The translations under genes were made by a program, and so were the position numbers. From CBDBZL01 sp965213545 (GTDB lineage: Bacteria; Pseudomonadota; Alphaproteobacteria; Sphingomonadales; Sphingomonadaceae), in assembly GCA_965213545.1 (NCBI GenBank), contig CBDBZL010000002.1, positions 1,612,001-1,676,000 of the forward strand: a stretch of 64,000 nt of DNA. The letters run 5' to 3'. Under the pieces are notes generated by a model, which worked only from the letters and a program-made list of their open reading frames with translations, was not told the DNA's origin and did no database searches. Each line of letters begins with the position of its first letter. Position 1 is the first letter of the stretch. Positions 1-9,318 of this stretch are shown here, piece by piece.

Positions 1-12
1 TGGCGCGAACGA

Positions 13-97
13 GCGGGCGTGGCGGAATGGTAGACGCCGGGGACTTAAAATCCCCTGGGCTTGGCCCGTGCGGGTTCGAGTCCCGCCGCCCGCACCA
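13..97 (+). tRNA. tRNA-Leu (anticodon TAA)
   Basis: The 7-bp acceptor stem GCGGGCG (13-19) pairs with CGCCCGC (87-93), followed by discriminator A and an encoded CCA (95-97). The anticodon stem GGGGA...TCCCC carries the loop cttaaaa, giving anticodon TAA, which reads UUA/UUG leucine codons. The long variable arm and the GGTTCGAGTCC T-arm are typical of class II tRNA-Leu. Length is 85 nt including CCA. No integrase or repeat of the 3' end is visible next to it. Confidence 0.95.
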
Positions 98-234
98 CCG
101 ATGCGATCCAGAGCGGTCGTCCAGCATCGATCTAAAGCTTTCGGAAACCATTTGGCGTTAACTCGGTCGGGTGAGCGGGAATCAATCGCGGGAAGCTGTC
201 TTCCGCGTGAGCGCTCGTCAAACGGGGTGTGCGG

Positions 235-894
235 ATGTCCAACGCGTCGATCGGTCGGGAACAGGATGCGCCCTACCACGGCGTCAACCCGGCTGATCTG
301 CGCGCCGCGCCGCGACACGCGCTGCTCATCCGGGCGGCAAAGCTTGTTGTCGACAGCGCCGAATATCTGGTCGTGTTGCGCGACGCCTCCGACACCGGGG
401 TCAGCCTGCAACTGTTCCACGAGATGCCGGCGGCAGGGGTCATGCTGCTCGAATTGCAGAACGAGGCACGGCATGAGGTGGAGCGGGTGTGGCTGCGCGA
501 AGGCCGCATGGGCATGCGGTTCCTCCAGCCGATCGATGTCGAGCAGCTGATCGAGATGCCGGCGCAGTTCGAGAAGCGGCCGATCCGCGTGCGGGTCGCC
601 GCGCCGGGTTCGATCGGCACCCTTGCGGACAACGCTCTGTGCACCATTCGCGACCTGTCGCAGCACGGCGCCAAGGTGGTCTGCGGCAAGAGTTTCGCCA
701 TTGACCAGCGCGTCCGCCTGCGGGCCACCGACATGCCGACCGTGCCGGCCAAGATCCGCTGGCGCAAGGGCGACATGATGGGGCTGGCCTTCGAGACCAC
801 GTTCCAGCTCAGCGAGCTGGCCAATATCGTCGATCGCTTCAATACCGCGGCCATCGATCTGCAGATGCCGGCGCGCTCGGCGGCGATGCCGTAA
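235..894 (+). CDS. Tandem PilZ-domain protein (probable c-di-GMP effector)
   Basis: A 219-residue soluble protein with two PilZ-like halves. Half one (about residues 20-100) has both classical c-di-GMP ligand motifs: RAAPR (23-27, RxxxR) and DASDTG (50-55, DxSxxG). Half two (about 115-205) has DLSQHG (140-145) but its arginines (RPIRVR, 115-120) do not have exact RxxxR spacing. PilZ proteins bind cyclic di-GMP and pass the signal to motility, polysaccharide or cell-cycle partners; the partner here is unknown. I chose ATG 235 because GGGG lies about 6 nt upstream; GTG 229 in the same frame is an alternative. It ends 8 nt before the convergent msrB. Confidence 0.82.
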   Translation: MSNASIGREQDAPYHGVNPADLRAAPRHALLIRAAKLVVDSAEYLVVLRDASDTGVSLQLFHEMPAAGVMLLELQNEARHEVERVWLREGRMGMRFLQPIDVEQLIEMPAQFEKRPIRVRVAAPGSIGTLADNALCTIRDLSQHGAKVVCGKSFAIDQRVRLRATDMPTVPAKIRWRKGDMMGLAFETTFQLSELANIVDRFNTAAIDLQMPARSAAMP

Positions 895-902
895 CCCGCG
901 TG

Positions 903-1409
903 TCAGGCCGGGCGGAACTTCATCGCCAGGCCATTGATGCAATGCCGCTTGCCGGTGGGCGCGGGCCCGTCGTCGAAAATATGCCCCAGGTGCCCCCCGC
1001 AATCGGCGCAATGCACCTCGCGGCGGGCAAAGCCCATCTTACGGTCGGTAGCGGTTCCCACCGCTCCATCCAATGCCTGGTAGAAGCTTGGCCAACCGGT
1101 GCCGCTGTCGAACTTGGTCTGCGAGGAATAGAGCGCATTGCCGCATCCCGCACACGCGAACACCCCGCGCCGCCCCTCCTTGTCGAGCGGCGAGGAATAG
1201 GGCCGTTCGGTCCCCGCCTGGCGCAGGATGCGGTATTGACCTGAACTAAGCCGCGCCTTCCACTGGGCATCCGACAATCCCTTGGGGTTGGGCTGCGCGG
1301 CATGCGCGCTGGTGCCGCAGCCAGCGGCGAGCAGCCCGGCTGCTCCCGCGCTGATCAGGAACAGCGCATCGCGGCGCCGGGCGTGTGTCGGAGTTGTCGT
1401 TCGGCTCAT
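903..1409 (-). CDS. msrB: Peptide-methionine (R)-S-oxide reductase MsrB, exported lipoprotein form
   Basis: Reduces methionine-R-sulfoxide in proteins. The 168-residue product has the zinc cysteine pairs CAGC (86-89) and CADC (134-137) and the catalytic cysteine in RHCIN (Cys157), all standard for MsrB. The N-terminus is not standard for cytoplasmic MsrB: an RRR patch at 11-13, a hydrophobic stretch, and the lipobox LLAAGC with Cys31. This suggests export, possibly by Tat, and lipidation, so the enzyme would repair envelope proteins. The electron donor for a periplasmic MsrB is not visible here. The start was chosen at the Met preceding the signal sequence; the frame is open further upstream but without family similarity. 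Confidence 0.9.
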   Translation of the reverse strand: MSRTTTPTHARRRDALFLISAGAAGLLAAGCGTSAHAAQPNPKGLSDAQWKARLSSGQYRILRQAGTERPYSSPLDKEGRRGVFACAGCGNALYSSQTKFDSGTGWPSFYQALDGAVGTATDRKMGFARREVHCADCGGHLGHIFDDGPAPTGKRHCINGLAMKFRPA

Positions 1410-1945
1410 GGCGCTGCCGATTAATGCGATCGAGCCGAACCAACGCTGAACGCCGTGTGCGGGTCTGGTTGCGTTCGGTGTCCTGTCGTCTCGCTGCAAG
1501 GACGCCAGCCCAGGGCTCGGCTGCGGGCTTCATATCCCGCGCCGTAAGCGGCATACTGCAAGAAGCCGCCCCCCGCACGGCGGCCTCAAGCCATAGTCGG
1601 TAGCGGCCGCCCGCGCTGCCATTGCCCGTCAAGCCCCAGCTTAGCGCCATCGATCCTGAGTGCCCCGCCGCTCGCGCGCGCAGCGCGAGGTGCGGCATAA
1701 GCGATCACGGGAAATAATGCGCGTGCCAGCAACTCGTCCGCGGGTTTCGACCGGGTGAGTACACGATCAGGCCGCGCCGGCACCTTCGCTTTGTGGCACG
1801 GGCACGCTAGGATAGGGGTATGCCAACCTCCCCGCGCCAGAAAGATCGGACGACCAGCATCGAGCGCGAGGTGGTCGCGCCGCCCAGGCCCCCCGCGGCC
1901 CCCAAGGTTAGCGAGTCGTCCGCACCATCGTCGCCCGCCAGCGGC
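1410..1945. other. Intergenic stretch, no convincing gene
   Basis: This lies between the divergent msrB and queG. Open frames run through it on both strands but show no recognisable domain, good start or ribosome-binding site. A minus-strand frame ending at 1586 gives a protein-like tail of about 50 residues but continues upstream as the antisense of queG, so I do not call it. The queG frame stays open back to ATG 1820, giving a Pro/Ala/Ser-rich extension that may or may not be translated. Promoters for both neighbours probably lie here; I could not pin down a clear -35/-10 pair. Confidence 0.4.
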
Positions 1946-3001
1946 ATGCTCGACGATCTCCAGCACCGCTTGCGCAAAAAGGCGCGAGAGCTGGGTTTCG
2001 CCGCGATCGGCTTTGCTCCTGCCAGCGATAATCCGCAGACCGGCAAGCGGCTCGACGACTGGCTCGCGGCAAAACATCACGGCGAGATGGAGTGGATGGC
2101 AGCGCGCGCCGATGTCCGTCGCGGACCCCAGGCAATGTGGCCCGCGGCGCGCAGCGTCATCGCGCTGGGCATGGCCTATACGCCCGAAAGCGATCCACTC
2201 GCCAAGCCGGCCCAGCCGGGCACCGCACGCGTCTCGGTCTACGCCCAGGGGCGCGACTATCACCTGGTGGTCAAGAAGGCGCTCAAGGCGCTTGCCCGCT
2301 GGCTGGTCAGCGAGAGCCATGATGCGGGCCTGCCATGCGAACTCAAGGTGTTCGTCGATACCGCGCCGGTGATGGAAAAGCCGCTGGGACAGGCGGCGGG
2401 GCTGGGCTGGCAGGGCAAGCATACCAACCTGGTCAGCCGCGAGCATGGTTCTTGGCTGTTCCTGGGCGCGATCTATACCACGCTGGAGCTTTCGCCCGAT
2501 GCTCCCCAGCGCGATCTGTGCGGCTCGTGCCGGGCATGCCAGGACGCCTGCCCCACCAATGCGTTCCCGCGTCCCTATCTGCTCGATGCGCGGCGCTGTA
2601 TCTCCTACCTCACCATCGAACTGAAGGGCCCTGTTCCGCTCGAGTTCCGCGAGGCGATCGGGACACGCATCTATGGCTGCGATGATTGCCTGGCGGTGTG
2701 CCCGTGGAACAAGTTCGCGCAAACCGCGCAGCGCAACCAGGCCTTCGCCCCTCGCGAGGACCTGACCGCGCCCGCGATCGCGCAACTGCTGGCGCTCGAT
2801 GATGCAGCGTTCCGCGATAAGTTCTCGGGCTCGCCGATCAAGCGGATCGGACGCGACCGTTTCGTGCGCAATTGCCTGATAGCGGCGGGCAACAGCGGCT
2901 GGGCCGAGCTGACGGAACCGGTCGCGGCGCTGACCCGCGACCCCGATCCGGTCGTTGCCGAAGCCGCTGCCTGGGCCTTGGCGAAACTGCGCGAGGGTTA
3001 G
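1946..3001 (+). CDS. queG: Epoxyqueuosine reductase QueG
   Basis: Catalyses the last step of queuosine synthesis on tRNA, reducing epoxyqueuosine to queuosine with cobalamin and two [4Fe-4S] clusters. The 351-residue product has the ferredoxin-type cluster motifs CGSCRACQDACP (about residue 192) and CDDCLAVCPW (about residue 245), the family middle part (the TNLVSREHGSWLFLG region), and a C-terminal HEAT-like helix pair (DPDPVVAEAAAWALAKL). I start it at ATG 1946, where family similarity begins. ATG 1820 in the same frame would add 42 low-complexity residues and has a weak AGGGG upstream, so it is a real alternative. No other que gene is nearby. Confidence 0.93.
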   Translation: MLDDLQHRLRKKARELGFAAIGFAPASDNPQTGKRLDDWLAAKHHGEMEWMAARADVRRGPQAMWPAARSVIALGMAYTPESDPLAKPAQPGTARVSVYAQGRDYHLVVKKALKALARWLVSESHDAGLPCELKVFVDTAPVMEKPLGQAAGLGWQGKHTNLVSREHGSWLFLGAIYTTLELSPDAPQRDLCGSCRACQDACPTNAFPRPYLLDARRCISYLTIELKGPVPLEFREAIGTRIYGCDDCLAVCPWNKFAQTAQRNQAFAPREDLTAPAIAQLLALDDAAFRDKFSGSPIKRIGRDRFVRNCLIAAGNSGWAELTEPVAALTRDPDPVVAEAAAWALAKLREG

Positions 3002-3074
3002 GGCAAGATGCCGGCGGGCCTTCGCGCGGCTTTCCTGGCTGGTAACGGGGGGAGCCTGCCGCGCCGCGCCGATG

Positions 3075-4319
3075 CTAGAGGAACGACTTGAGCGGCTGGT
3101 CGGCATCGGCGAGCTGTGCGGGATCGTCCACCAGCAGGCGGTTCTCGACCAGCCGCCGGCCTTGCGCGTAATCGCGGGTAAGGTTCACCGCGTCGACCGC
3201 GATCACCCGGCGGTCGCGCAGATAGACGACCGAGAAGCTGCGGGTGGCGGGATCGCCGCGCAATATCGTGGCGTCATAGCCGTGGCTCAATCCGGCGGTC
3301 TGCAGACGCAGGTCATACTGGTTGGACCAGAACCAGGGCAGCGCCTGATAGGACCCCGGATCGCCGCAAATCGCCTTGGCGACCACGGTGGCCATGTCAT
3401 GCGCGTTCTGGACGCTTTCCAGCCGGATGATGGCCCCGTCGGCAAAGGCGCTGGCATGCGCCGCACAGTCGCCCAGCGCGTAGATGTCATCGATGCTGGT
3501 GCGGCAGAATTCGTCGACATCGACGCCATTGGCGCCCGCTGCTCCGGCGGCAATCAGCGGGCCGACGGATGGCACGATGCCGATCCCCGCGACGACGATG
3601 TCGCAGGCGATGCGGCTGCCATCGCTGAGCACCGCGGCCTCCACCCGGTCGCCCCCGCCGCCAACCTCGCCCTCGAGCGCGGTCACGCCGATGTCTAGAC
3701 GGATATCGACCCCCTGCCGGCGATGCTCTTCGAGATAGAAGCGGGACAGGTCATCGCCTGCGACACGGCTCAGCAGCCGATCCTGCATCTCCACCAGCGT
3801 CACCTGGCAATCGAGCTGGCGCAGCACCGCCGCCGCCTCCAGTCCGATATAGCCCCCGCCCACCACCAGCACCCGGCGCGCGCCCCCGGCCAGTTCGGCG
3901 CGCAGCGTATCGACATCGGACTTGTGCCGCACCGCGTGCACCCCGCCCAGCGCCCCGCCCGGGCAGGGCAGCCGCCGGGCATCGCCGCCCGCCGCCCAGA
4001 TCAGCGTGCCGTAGGTGATCGTCTCGCCGCCGGACACGTCGAGCGCGCGAGCCTCGGGGTCGATCCGGGTGACATTGGTCCCCGGCATCAGTTCGATGCC
4101 ACGCTCGGCCCAGAACGCGGGTGGCCGGATGAGGATGCGCTCGAACGGCTTGTCGCCGGCAAGATATTCCTTGGACAATGGCGGGCGCTCGTAAGGCGGC
4201 TCGCGGTCGCGCCCGACCAGCAGGATCGAGCCTTCGAAACCGTGCTGGCGCAAGGCGATGCTGGCCTGGGCGCCGCCATGACCGCTGCCCACGATGACGA
4301 TATCGGCGTTCGAGGTCAT
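3075..4319 (-). CDS. FAD/NAD(P)H-dependent ferredoxin reductase (putidaredoxin-reductase type)
   Basis: A 414-residue flavoprotein carrying electrons from NAD(P)H to a 2Fe-2S ferredoxin in family members that feed P450s or ring dioxygenases. Seen: an N-terminal FAD dinucleotide site (GSGHGG, 11-16), the YERPPLSKEYL segment typical of this family, a second nucleotide site (GGGYIGLEAAAVLRQL, near 155), the FAD-binding YALGDCA, and a C-terminal reductase dimer-type domain. ATG 4319 is preferred; an upstream TTG at 4370 would add 17 residues. No ferredoxin, P450 or oxygenase is adjacent, so the partner is unknown. It lies 81 bp after the GDH on the same strand. Confidence 0.87.
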   Translation of the reverse strand: MTSNADIVIVGSGHGGAQASIALRQHGFEGSILLVGRDREPPYERPPLSKEYLAGDKPFERILIRPPAFWAERGIELMPGTNVTRIDPEARALDVSGGETITYGTLIWAAGGDARRLPCPGGALGGVHAVRHKSDVDTLRAELAGGARRVLVVGGGYIGLEAAAVLRQLDCQVTLVEMQDRLLSRVAGDDLSRFYLEEHRRQGVDIRLDIGVTALEGEVGGGGDRVEAAVLSDGSRIACDIVVAGIGIVPSVGPLIAAGAAGANGVDVDEFCRTSIDDIYALGDCAAHASAFADGAIIRLESVQNAHDMATVVAKAICGDPGSYQALPWFWSNQYDLRLQTAGLSHGYDATILRGDPATRSFSVVYLRDRRVIAVDAVNLTRDYAQGRRLVENRLLVDDPAQLADADQPLKSFL

Positions 4320-4400
4320 GCAGCGCGGCACGTCCTGTGTGGTGCTGTCGGATCCGACCGGAAGGGACAAGCACCGCCATGCGCTCCGGCGCCACCATGC

Positions 4401-7400
4401 TCATGGCGCGAGCAGGTTGCGCGCCTGGCTGGCAAGCTGGGCAAGCACCGTGACGCGGACCGGCCCCGGGGCCTGCGCGCGCCCGACCATCGCCCGAAAG
4501 CGCTTGATCGCCGCCTCGTTCTCCTCGCTCCAACGATCGAGCCCGGCAGCGATATCGGCCTTGCCGCGACCCGTCAGACCCAGTTCGCGCAGCAGATCGA
4601 GCCGCATCTGCTGGAAATCGCGCGCCAGCCCCGCCACCAGCAGCCGCTCCCACGGGTCCGAGGGATTGAGGCTGACCGCCTGGTTCTGCGCCCAGTCGAG
4701 CCGCAACCGCCGGCCCAGGTCGCTGAACGCCGAAGTGAGCGCCAGCGGGTCCACCTCGCAGGCATGCGACAGGCGCGCAATGCCGATCGCGCCATCGAGC
4801 GCATGCAGCCGGGCGACCATCTGCGCCAGGTCCTCGGGCGCTCCCGCCTCGACCAGCTGGCCGCGAACCACCTCGCTGCGGCCACGCGCTTCCTCGCCGA
4901 TCAGCAGATCGACATTGTCGCGCAAACTGGCGATCGTGGGGCTGATCTCGTCCACCAACTGCGAAGGCGCGGCGGGGCCACCGCCGGCGCGCAGCAGGTC
5001 CGCCATGTGGCCGTGCAGCGCAAAGGCAGCGTGGCTGAACAAGGCGAGCCTCGCCGTCTCGGGCATCGCGCCCTCATCGATCGCCCGCCAGATCGCCTCC
5101 ATGTCCAGCAGCGTGGTAACCGAGACAAAGGCACGGCCGACCTCGGCCAGCCCGGCGCCTTCCTCCTCGGCCAGCTCGAACGGGTGAACCATGCCCATCC
5201 GGTTGACGATCTGATTGGCCACCACCGTGGCGACGACCTCGGTTCGCAGCCGGTGACCCAGCAGCTGCTCGCGAAACCGGTCGCGCATCTGTGGCGGGAA
5301 ATCCTCAAGCAGCAGCGGGATCGAAGCCGGGTCTTGGTCGAGCGTGCTGGCCTCGATCGCGTCCTGCAGCACCAGCTTGGTGTTGGACAGCAGCACCGCC
5401 AGCTCGGGGCGGGTCAGACCCCGGCCCTCGGTGGCGCGGCGCACGAAGGTCTCGCTGTCGGCCAGCCCCTCGGTGCGTCGGTCGAGCTCGCCCATCTGCT
5501 CGAGCACGTCGATCAGCCTGCTTTGCGCCGCCACCGCGCGCGATCCGGTCTGTTCGGCGATGGACAGCGCCAGCGCCTGCAACCGGTTGTCCTCGAGCAC
5601 CAGCGCGGCGACCTCCTCGGTCATCTCGCGCAGCAATGCGTTGCGCTCGTCCTGCGACAACTGCCCTTGCCGGCAAGCGGCGGCGAGCGCTATCTTGATA
5701 TTGACCTCGTTATCCGAACAGTCGACCCCGGCGGAATTGTCGATGAAGTCGGTATTGATGCGGCCCCCATCGAGCGCGAATTCGATCCGCCCGGCCTGGG
5801 TGATGCCCAGGTTGGCGCCCTCGCCGATCACCCTGGCCTGCAGCTCCTCGGCATCGACACGCAACATGTCGTTGGCGGGGTCTCCCACCTGCTGATGGGT
5901 CTCGCCGCTGGCCTTCACATAGGTGCCGATACCGCCGAACCACAACAAGTCGACATCGGCCTTGAGGATGGCCGCGATCAGCCGGTCGGGTTCGAGCTCT
6001 TGTTCCTCATCCTCGGCAATTCCCAGCACCGCGCGGCCCTGGTCGGACAAAGTGATGCGCTTGGCGGTGCGCGGGTAGACCCCGCCGCCCGCCGAAAGCT
6101 TGGTCTGGTCGTAATCCGCCCAGCTCGAGCGGGGTAGGTCGAACAGCCGTTTTCTTTCGTGCCAACTGGTCTGGGCGTCTGGATCGGGGTCGATGAAGAT
6201 GTGCCGGTGGTCGAACGCGGCCACCAGGCGGATGGTCTTGGACAGCAGCATCCCGTTGCCGAACACGTCGCCCGACATGTCGCCCACCCCAGCGACGGTG
6301 ATGGTCTCGTTCTGAATATCGGTGCCCATCTCGCGGAAGTGTCGCTGGACCGAAATCCATGCACCGCGCGCGGTGATGCCCATCGCCTTGTGGTCATAGC
6401 CGTTGGAACCGCCCGATGCGAAGGCATCGTCCAGCCAGAAGCCGCGCTCCTCGGCAATGGCATTGGCGGTGTCGGAGAAGCTGGCGGTGCCCTTGTCGGC
6501 GGCGACCACGAAATAGGGATCATCGCCATCGCGGATGACCACGCCGTCGGGGTGGACGACGTGATCTTCGACGATGTTGTCGGTGATCGAGAGCAATGTG
6601 TTGATGAACAGCTTGTAGCTCTCGCGCCCCTCGGCAAACCAGGCGTCGCGATCGGTCGCCGGGCTGGGCAGGCGCTTGGGATAGAAGCCGCCCTTGGCCC
6701 CGGTGGGCACAATGACCGCGTTCTTCACCCGCTGGGCCTTCATCAGACCCAGGATTTCGGTGCGGAAATCATCGCGCCGATCCGACCAGCGCAGCCCGCC
6801 GCGAGCGACCGGTCCGGCGCGCAGGTGAATACCCTCCACCCGCCGAGAATAGACAAAGATCTCGCGCCACGGCACGGGCTTGGGCAGGCCCGGCACGGCC
6901 GCGGAATCGAACTTGAACGCCAGCGCTTGTGCGCCTGCCGGCGCAAAGGCGTTGGTCCTGAGCACCGCGTCGAGCGTCTGGCGATAGAGCCTCAATAGCC
7001 GGTCATCATTGATCGCGCTGACCCCTGCAAGTCCGGTGCGGATCGCCTCGGCCGCCTCGGCCTCGGCGGCTGCCCGGTCGCCTCGGAAGGTGGGGTCGTG
7101 ACGCCGGCGGAACAGGTCAATCAGCCCGCGCGTGACCGCCGGCGCGCCGGCCAGCGCGTCGACCACCGTATAGATGGTGAAGGCGATGTTGGCCTGGCGC
7201 AGGTAGCGATAGAGCGCGCGCAGCCAGTCCGCCTCGCGCGCATTAAGGCCGGTGGTGGTGACCAGGCGGTTGAACACATCGTTCTCGGCCCGCCCGTTGA
7301 CCACCGCGGCAAAGGCGGTCTCGATGGTGTCGGACCGCTCGAGCAGCGCGGTCGCCTCATGCCCGGCGGGTAGGCCCAGCGTGAAGTCGTGGATGGTGCC

Positions 7401-9179
7401 GATGCTGTCTCCGGTCAGCTCGGTCGGCCGCTCGCTCAGCACGCGAAAGCCGAAGTTTTCGAGCGCGGGGACGGCGTCTGACAGCGGCAACTGGCCTTCG
7501 TGCTGATACACCTTGAACCGCAGCTGGTTCTCGGCATCACCACGCTTGCGGAACAGGCGCGCACCGCGCCCCAGCGGGCTGTCTTCGGCCGCTTGCGCGA
7601 GAAGGCGCAGCCGGCCGATATCGAGCGCGGCTTCCTTGGGGCCATAGGCCGCGCGGTAGTCTTCGGGAAAGCTCTCGGCATAGCGGCTAGCGAGCGCGGC
7701 TGCGCGCGAGGGCTCGTCGCCCTTGGCAAGCGCGGCTTCCACCGCATCGGCCCAGCCGCGCAGCATGTCCTGAAGCGCGTTGTCGATCGCCCGCGAATCC
7801 GGTTGGCGCTCGGTTCCCCGGAAATCCAGAACATAGCGTAGCAGCGCCAGATTGCCGCCCTCCACCATCAGGCTCCAGTCGAGCGTGGTGGTTCCGGTCT
7901 CGCGCTCGAGCAGTTCCTCGATTTGCAGACGCACGCGGGTGGAGAGCAGGTCGCGTGGCAGCCACACGAAGCCGAAGATGTGCCGGCCCAGCGGCGCGGT
8001 GACCAGCGAGGCACGCGGGCGCGGGCGCTCGGCGATGCCCATCATGGCGGTGGCCACCCGGGTGATGTCGTCATCGGAGAAGCTGATGATGAGGTCATGC
8101 GGCAGAACGGTCAGCGCATGCACCAGCGCCTTGTGATCATGGCCATAGGGATCGAAATCGAGCCGCTCGGTAATGGTCGCCATCTGCCGGCGCAACACCG
8201 GCACCTTTACGGGCGAGGTGGACAGGGCGGCGCTGGTCCAGATTCCCGCATGAACCGAGATCGCCGCCAGCCGCCCCTGGTCATAGATCGGGATCATGAA
8301 CAGGTCCAACGGCACGCGGCGGTGGACGCGCGACAGGCGGTTGGCCTTGATGATCAGCGGCACGCGGCCGGGGGCGGAATGTTCGCCGGTTGTCGCTCGC
8401 TTGCCCTCGAACCAGGCGAAGGCTGCCTCGTAGGTGCTCTCGGCGACCAGATCCTGGCCACCCTCGCGGCAGATACCCATGAGGTCCGACAGACCGCCGC
8501 CGCGCGTCTTGGTCACGTGACCGAGCTGGGTCATCATCCCCCCGCCCAGCCAGCGCAGCAACGCGGCCCCCTCGGCATCGGCAAGACGCTCGGCGTCTTC
8601 CTCGAGCGTCTGTTTCATGCTCGGCCAGTCGCGGTTGGCCGCGCGGGTGTCGGTGATGGTGGCGGTAAGTTCAGCCTCCAGCGCGCGCCGCTCCTTGGCA
8701 TCGATCCGCACGGTCTCGATATAGATCATCGATTCGCGCTTCTCGCCCGTCTCCTCGCCTTGGGGGATCGCGACCAGCCGGCCTTGATCGCGTCGGACAG
8801 GGACGATGGGGTGAACCATGAGGTCGATCACCAGTCCGCGCGCGGCAAGGGCGGCGGCGATCGAATCGACCAAGAAGGCCATGTCGCGATTGACCACCGC
8901 GATGCGCATGAAGCGCCGCTCGCCCTGCGCCGAGCGAATGAGCAGCGAGGCCTGCTCCTCTTGGCGCGAGCTTGCCGCTTCCATCAGGAAGGCGGTGACC
9001 TCATCGAGCCTGTTATCGCTGAGCGGCGTCTCGCCCGGCAGGATGGATTCGGCGACATGGCGGCGCAAAGCGCGGGCCAGTGCGCGCTCGGGTTCGGACA
9101 AGATAGCGATGCCCAAATCGCCTGCCGATTTCTCAAGCCCGTCTTCGACGCTCGCCATCCTCAAGCCTTTCCCGCTCAT
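4401..9179 (-). CDS. gdhB: Large NAD-specific glutamate dehydrogenase (GDH-180 class)
   Basis: Oxidative deamination of glutamate to 2-oxoglutarate and ammonia with NAD+. At about 1592 residues this is the large-subunit GDH class of alphaproteobacteria and streptomycetes, with long N-terminal regulatory ACT-like regions, the central catalytic core (GAKGGFYPKRLP, substrate lysine region; GGLRWSDRRDDFRTEILGL) and the NAD domain (GVGDMSGDVFGNGML, VIGEGANLGITQAGR, DNSAGVDCSDNEVNIKI). ATG 9179 is chosen because AGGAAG sits about 5 nt upstream; GTG 9203 is an in-frame alternative. It is transcribed towards the ferredoxin reductase. Together with glnE at 17-20 kb it marks this region as nitrogen-related, without a shared operon. 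Confidence 0.96.
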   Translation of the reverse strand: MSGKGLRMASVEDGLEKSAGDLGIAILSEPERALARALRRHVAESILPGETPLSDNRLDEVTAFLMEAASSRQEEQASLLIRSAQGERRFMRIAVVNRDMAFLVDSIAAALAARGLVIDLMVHPIVPVRRDQGRLVAIPQGEETGEKRESMIYIETVRIDAKERRALEAELTATITDTRAANRDWPSMKQTLEEDAERLADAEGAALLRWLGGGMMTQLGHVTKTRGGGLSDLMGICREGGQDLVAESTYEAAFAWFEGKRATTGEHSAPGRVPLIIKANRLSRVHRRVPLDLFMIPIYDQGRLAAISVHAGIWTSAALSTSPVKVPVLRRQMATITERLDFDPYGHDHKALVHALTVLPHDLIISFSDDDITRVATAMMGIAERPRPRASLVTAPLGRHIFGFVWLPRDLLSTRVRLQIEELLERETGTTTLDWSLMVEGGNLALLRYVLDFRGTERQPDSRAIDNALQDMLRGWADAVEAALAKGDEPSRAAALASRYAESFPEDYRAAYGPKEAALDIGRLRLLAQAAEDSPLGRGARLFRKRGDAENQLRFKVYQHEGQLPLSDAVPALENFGFRVLSERPTELTGDSIGTIHDFTLGLPAGHEATALLERSDTIETAFAAVVNGRAENDVFNRLVTTTGLNAREADWLRALYRYLRQANIAFTIYTVVDALAGAPAVTRGLIDLFRRRHDPTFRGDRAAAEAEAAEAIRTGLAGVSAINDDRLLRLYRQTLDAVLRTNAFAPAGAQALAFKFDSAAVPGLPKPVPWREIFVYSRRVEGIHLRAGPVARGGLRWSDRRDDFRTEILGLMKAQRVKNAVIVPTGAKGGFYPKRLPSPATDRDAWFAEGRESYKLFINTLLSITDNIVEDHVVHPDGVVIRDGDDPYFVVAADKGTASFSDTANAIAEERGFWLDDAFASGGSNGYDHKAMGITARGAWISVQRHFREMGTDIQNETITVAGVGDMSGDVFGNGMLLSKTIRLVAAFDHRHIFIDPDPDAQTSWHERKRLFDLPRSSWADYDQTKLSAGGGVYPRTAKRITLSDQGRAVLGIAEDEEQELEPDRLIAAILKADVDLLWFGGIGTYVKASGETHQQVGDPANDMLRVDAEELQARVIGEGANLGITQAGRIEFALDGGRINTDFIDNSAGVDCSDNEVNIKIALAAACRQGQLSQDERNALLREMTEEVAALVLEDNRLQALALSIAEQTGSRAVAAQSRLIDVLEQMGELDRRTEGLADSETFVRRATEGRGLTRPELAVLLSNTKLVLQDAIEASTLDQDPASIPLLLEDFPPQMRDRFREQLLGHRLRTEVVATVVANQIVNRMGMVHPFELAEEEGAGLAEVGRAFVSVTTLLDMEAIWRAIDEGAMPETARLALFSHAAFALHGHMADLLRAGGGPAAPSQLVDEISPTIASLRDNVDLLIGEEARGRSEVVRGQLVEAGAPEDLAQMVARLHALDGAIGIARLSHACEVDPLALTSAFSDLGRRLRLDWAQNQAVSLNPSDPWERLLVAGLARDFQQMRLDLLRELGLTGRGKADIAAGLDRWSEENEAAIKRFRAMVGRAQAPGPVRVTVLAQLASQARNLLAP

Positions 9180-9318
9180 TGCCTCTTCCTGCCGCCTTTT
9201 CACCCAAATGGCGCGGCGGGCAACAGGTCATCCACCCGCGCAACGTCCGGAGGCCGCCGGTCGTTTCCCATCGTACCGAACTGTTGCGGTAAGGAGCGGG
9301 CGCTGGTGGGGCGATGCG

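Noticed and set aside
1586..3106. 506-residue minus-strand frame whose tail (about 1586-1750) looks somewhat protein-like
   Set aside because: Most of it mirrors queG. The tail has no recognisable family and only a GTG without a ribosome-binding site.
3723..6137. 804-residue open frame on the plus strand
   Set aside because: Antisense to the ferredoxin reductase and GDH, both strongly supported; no protein family is recognisable.
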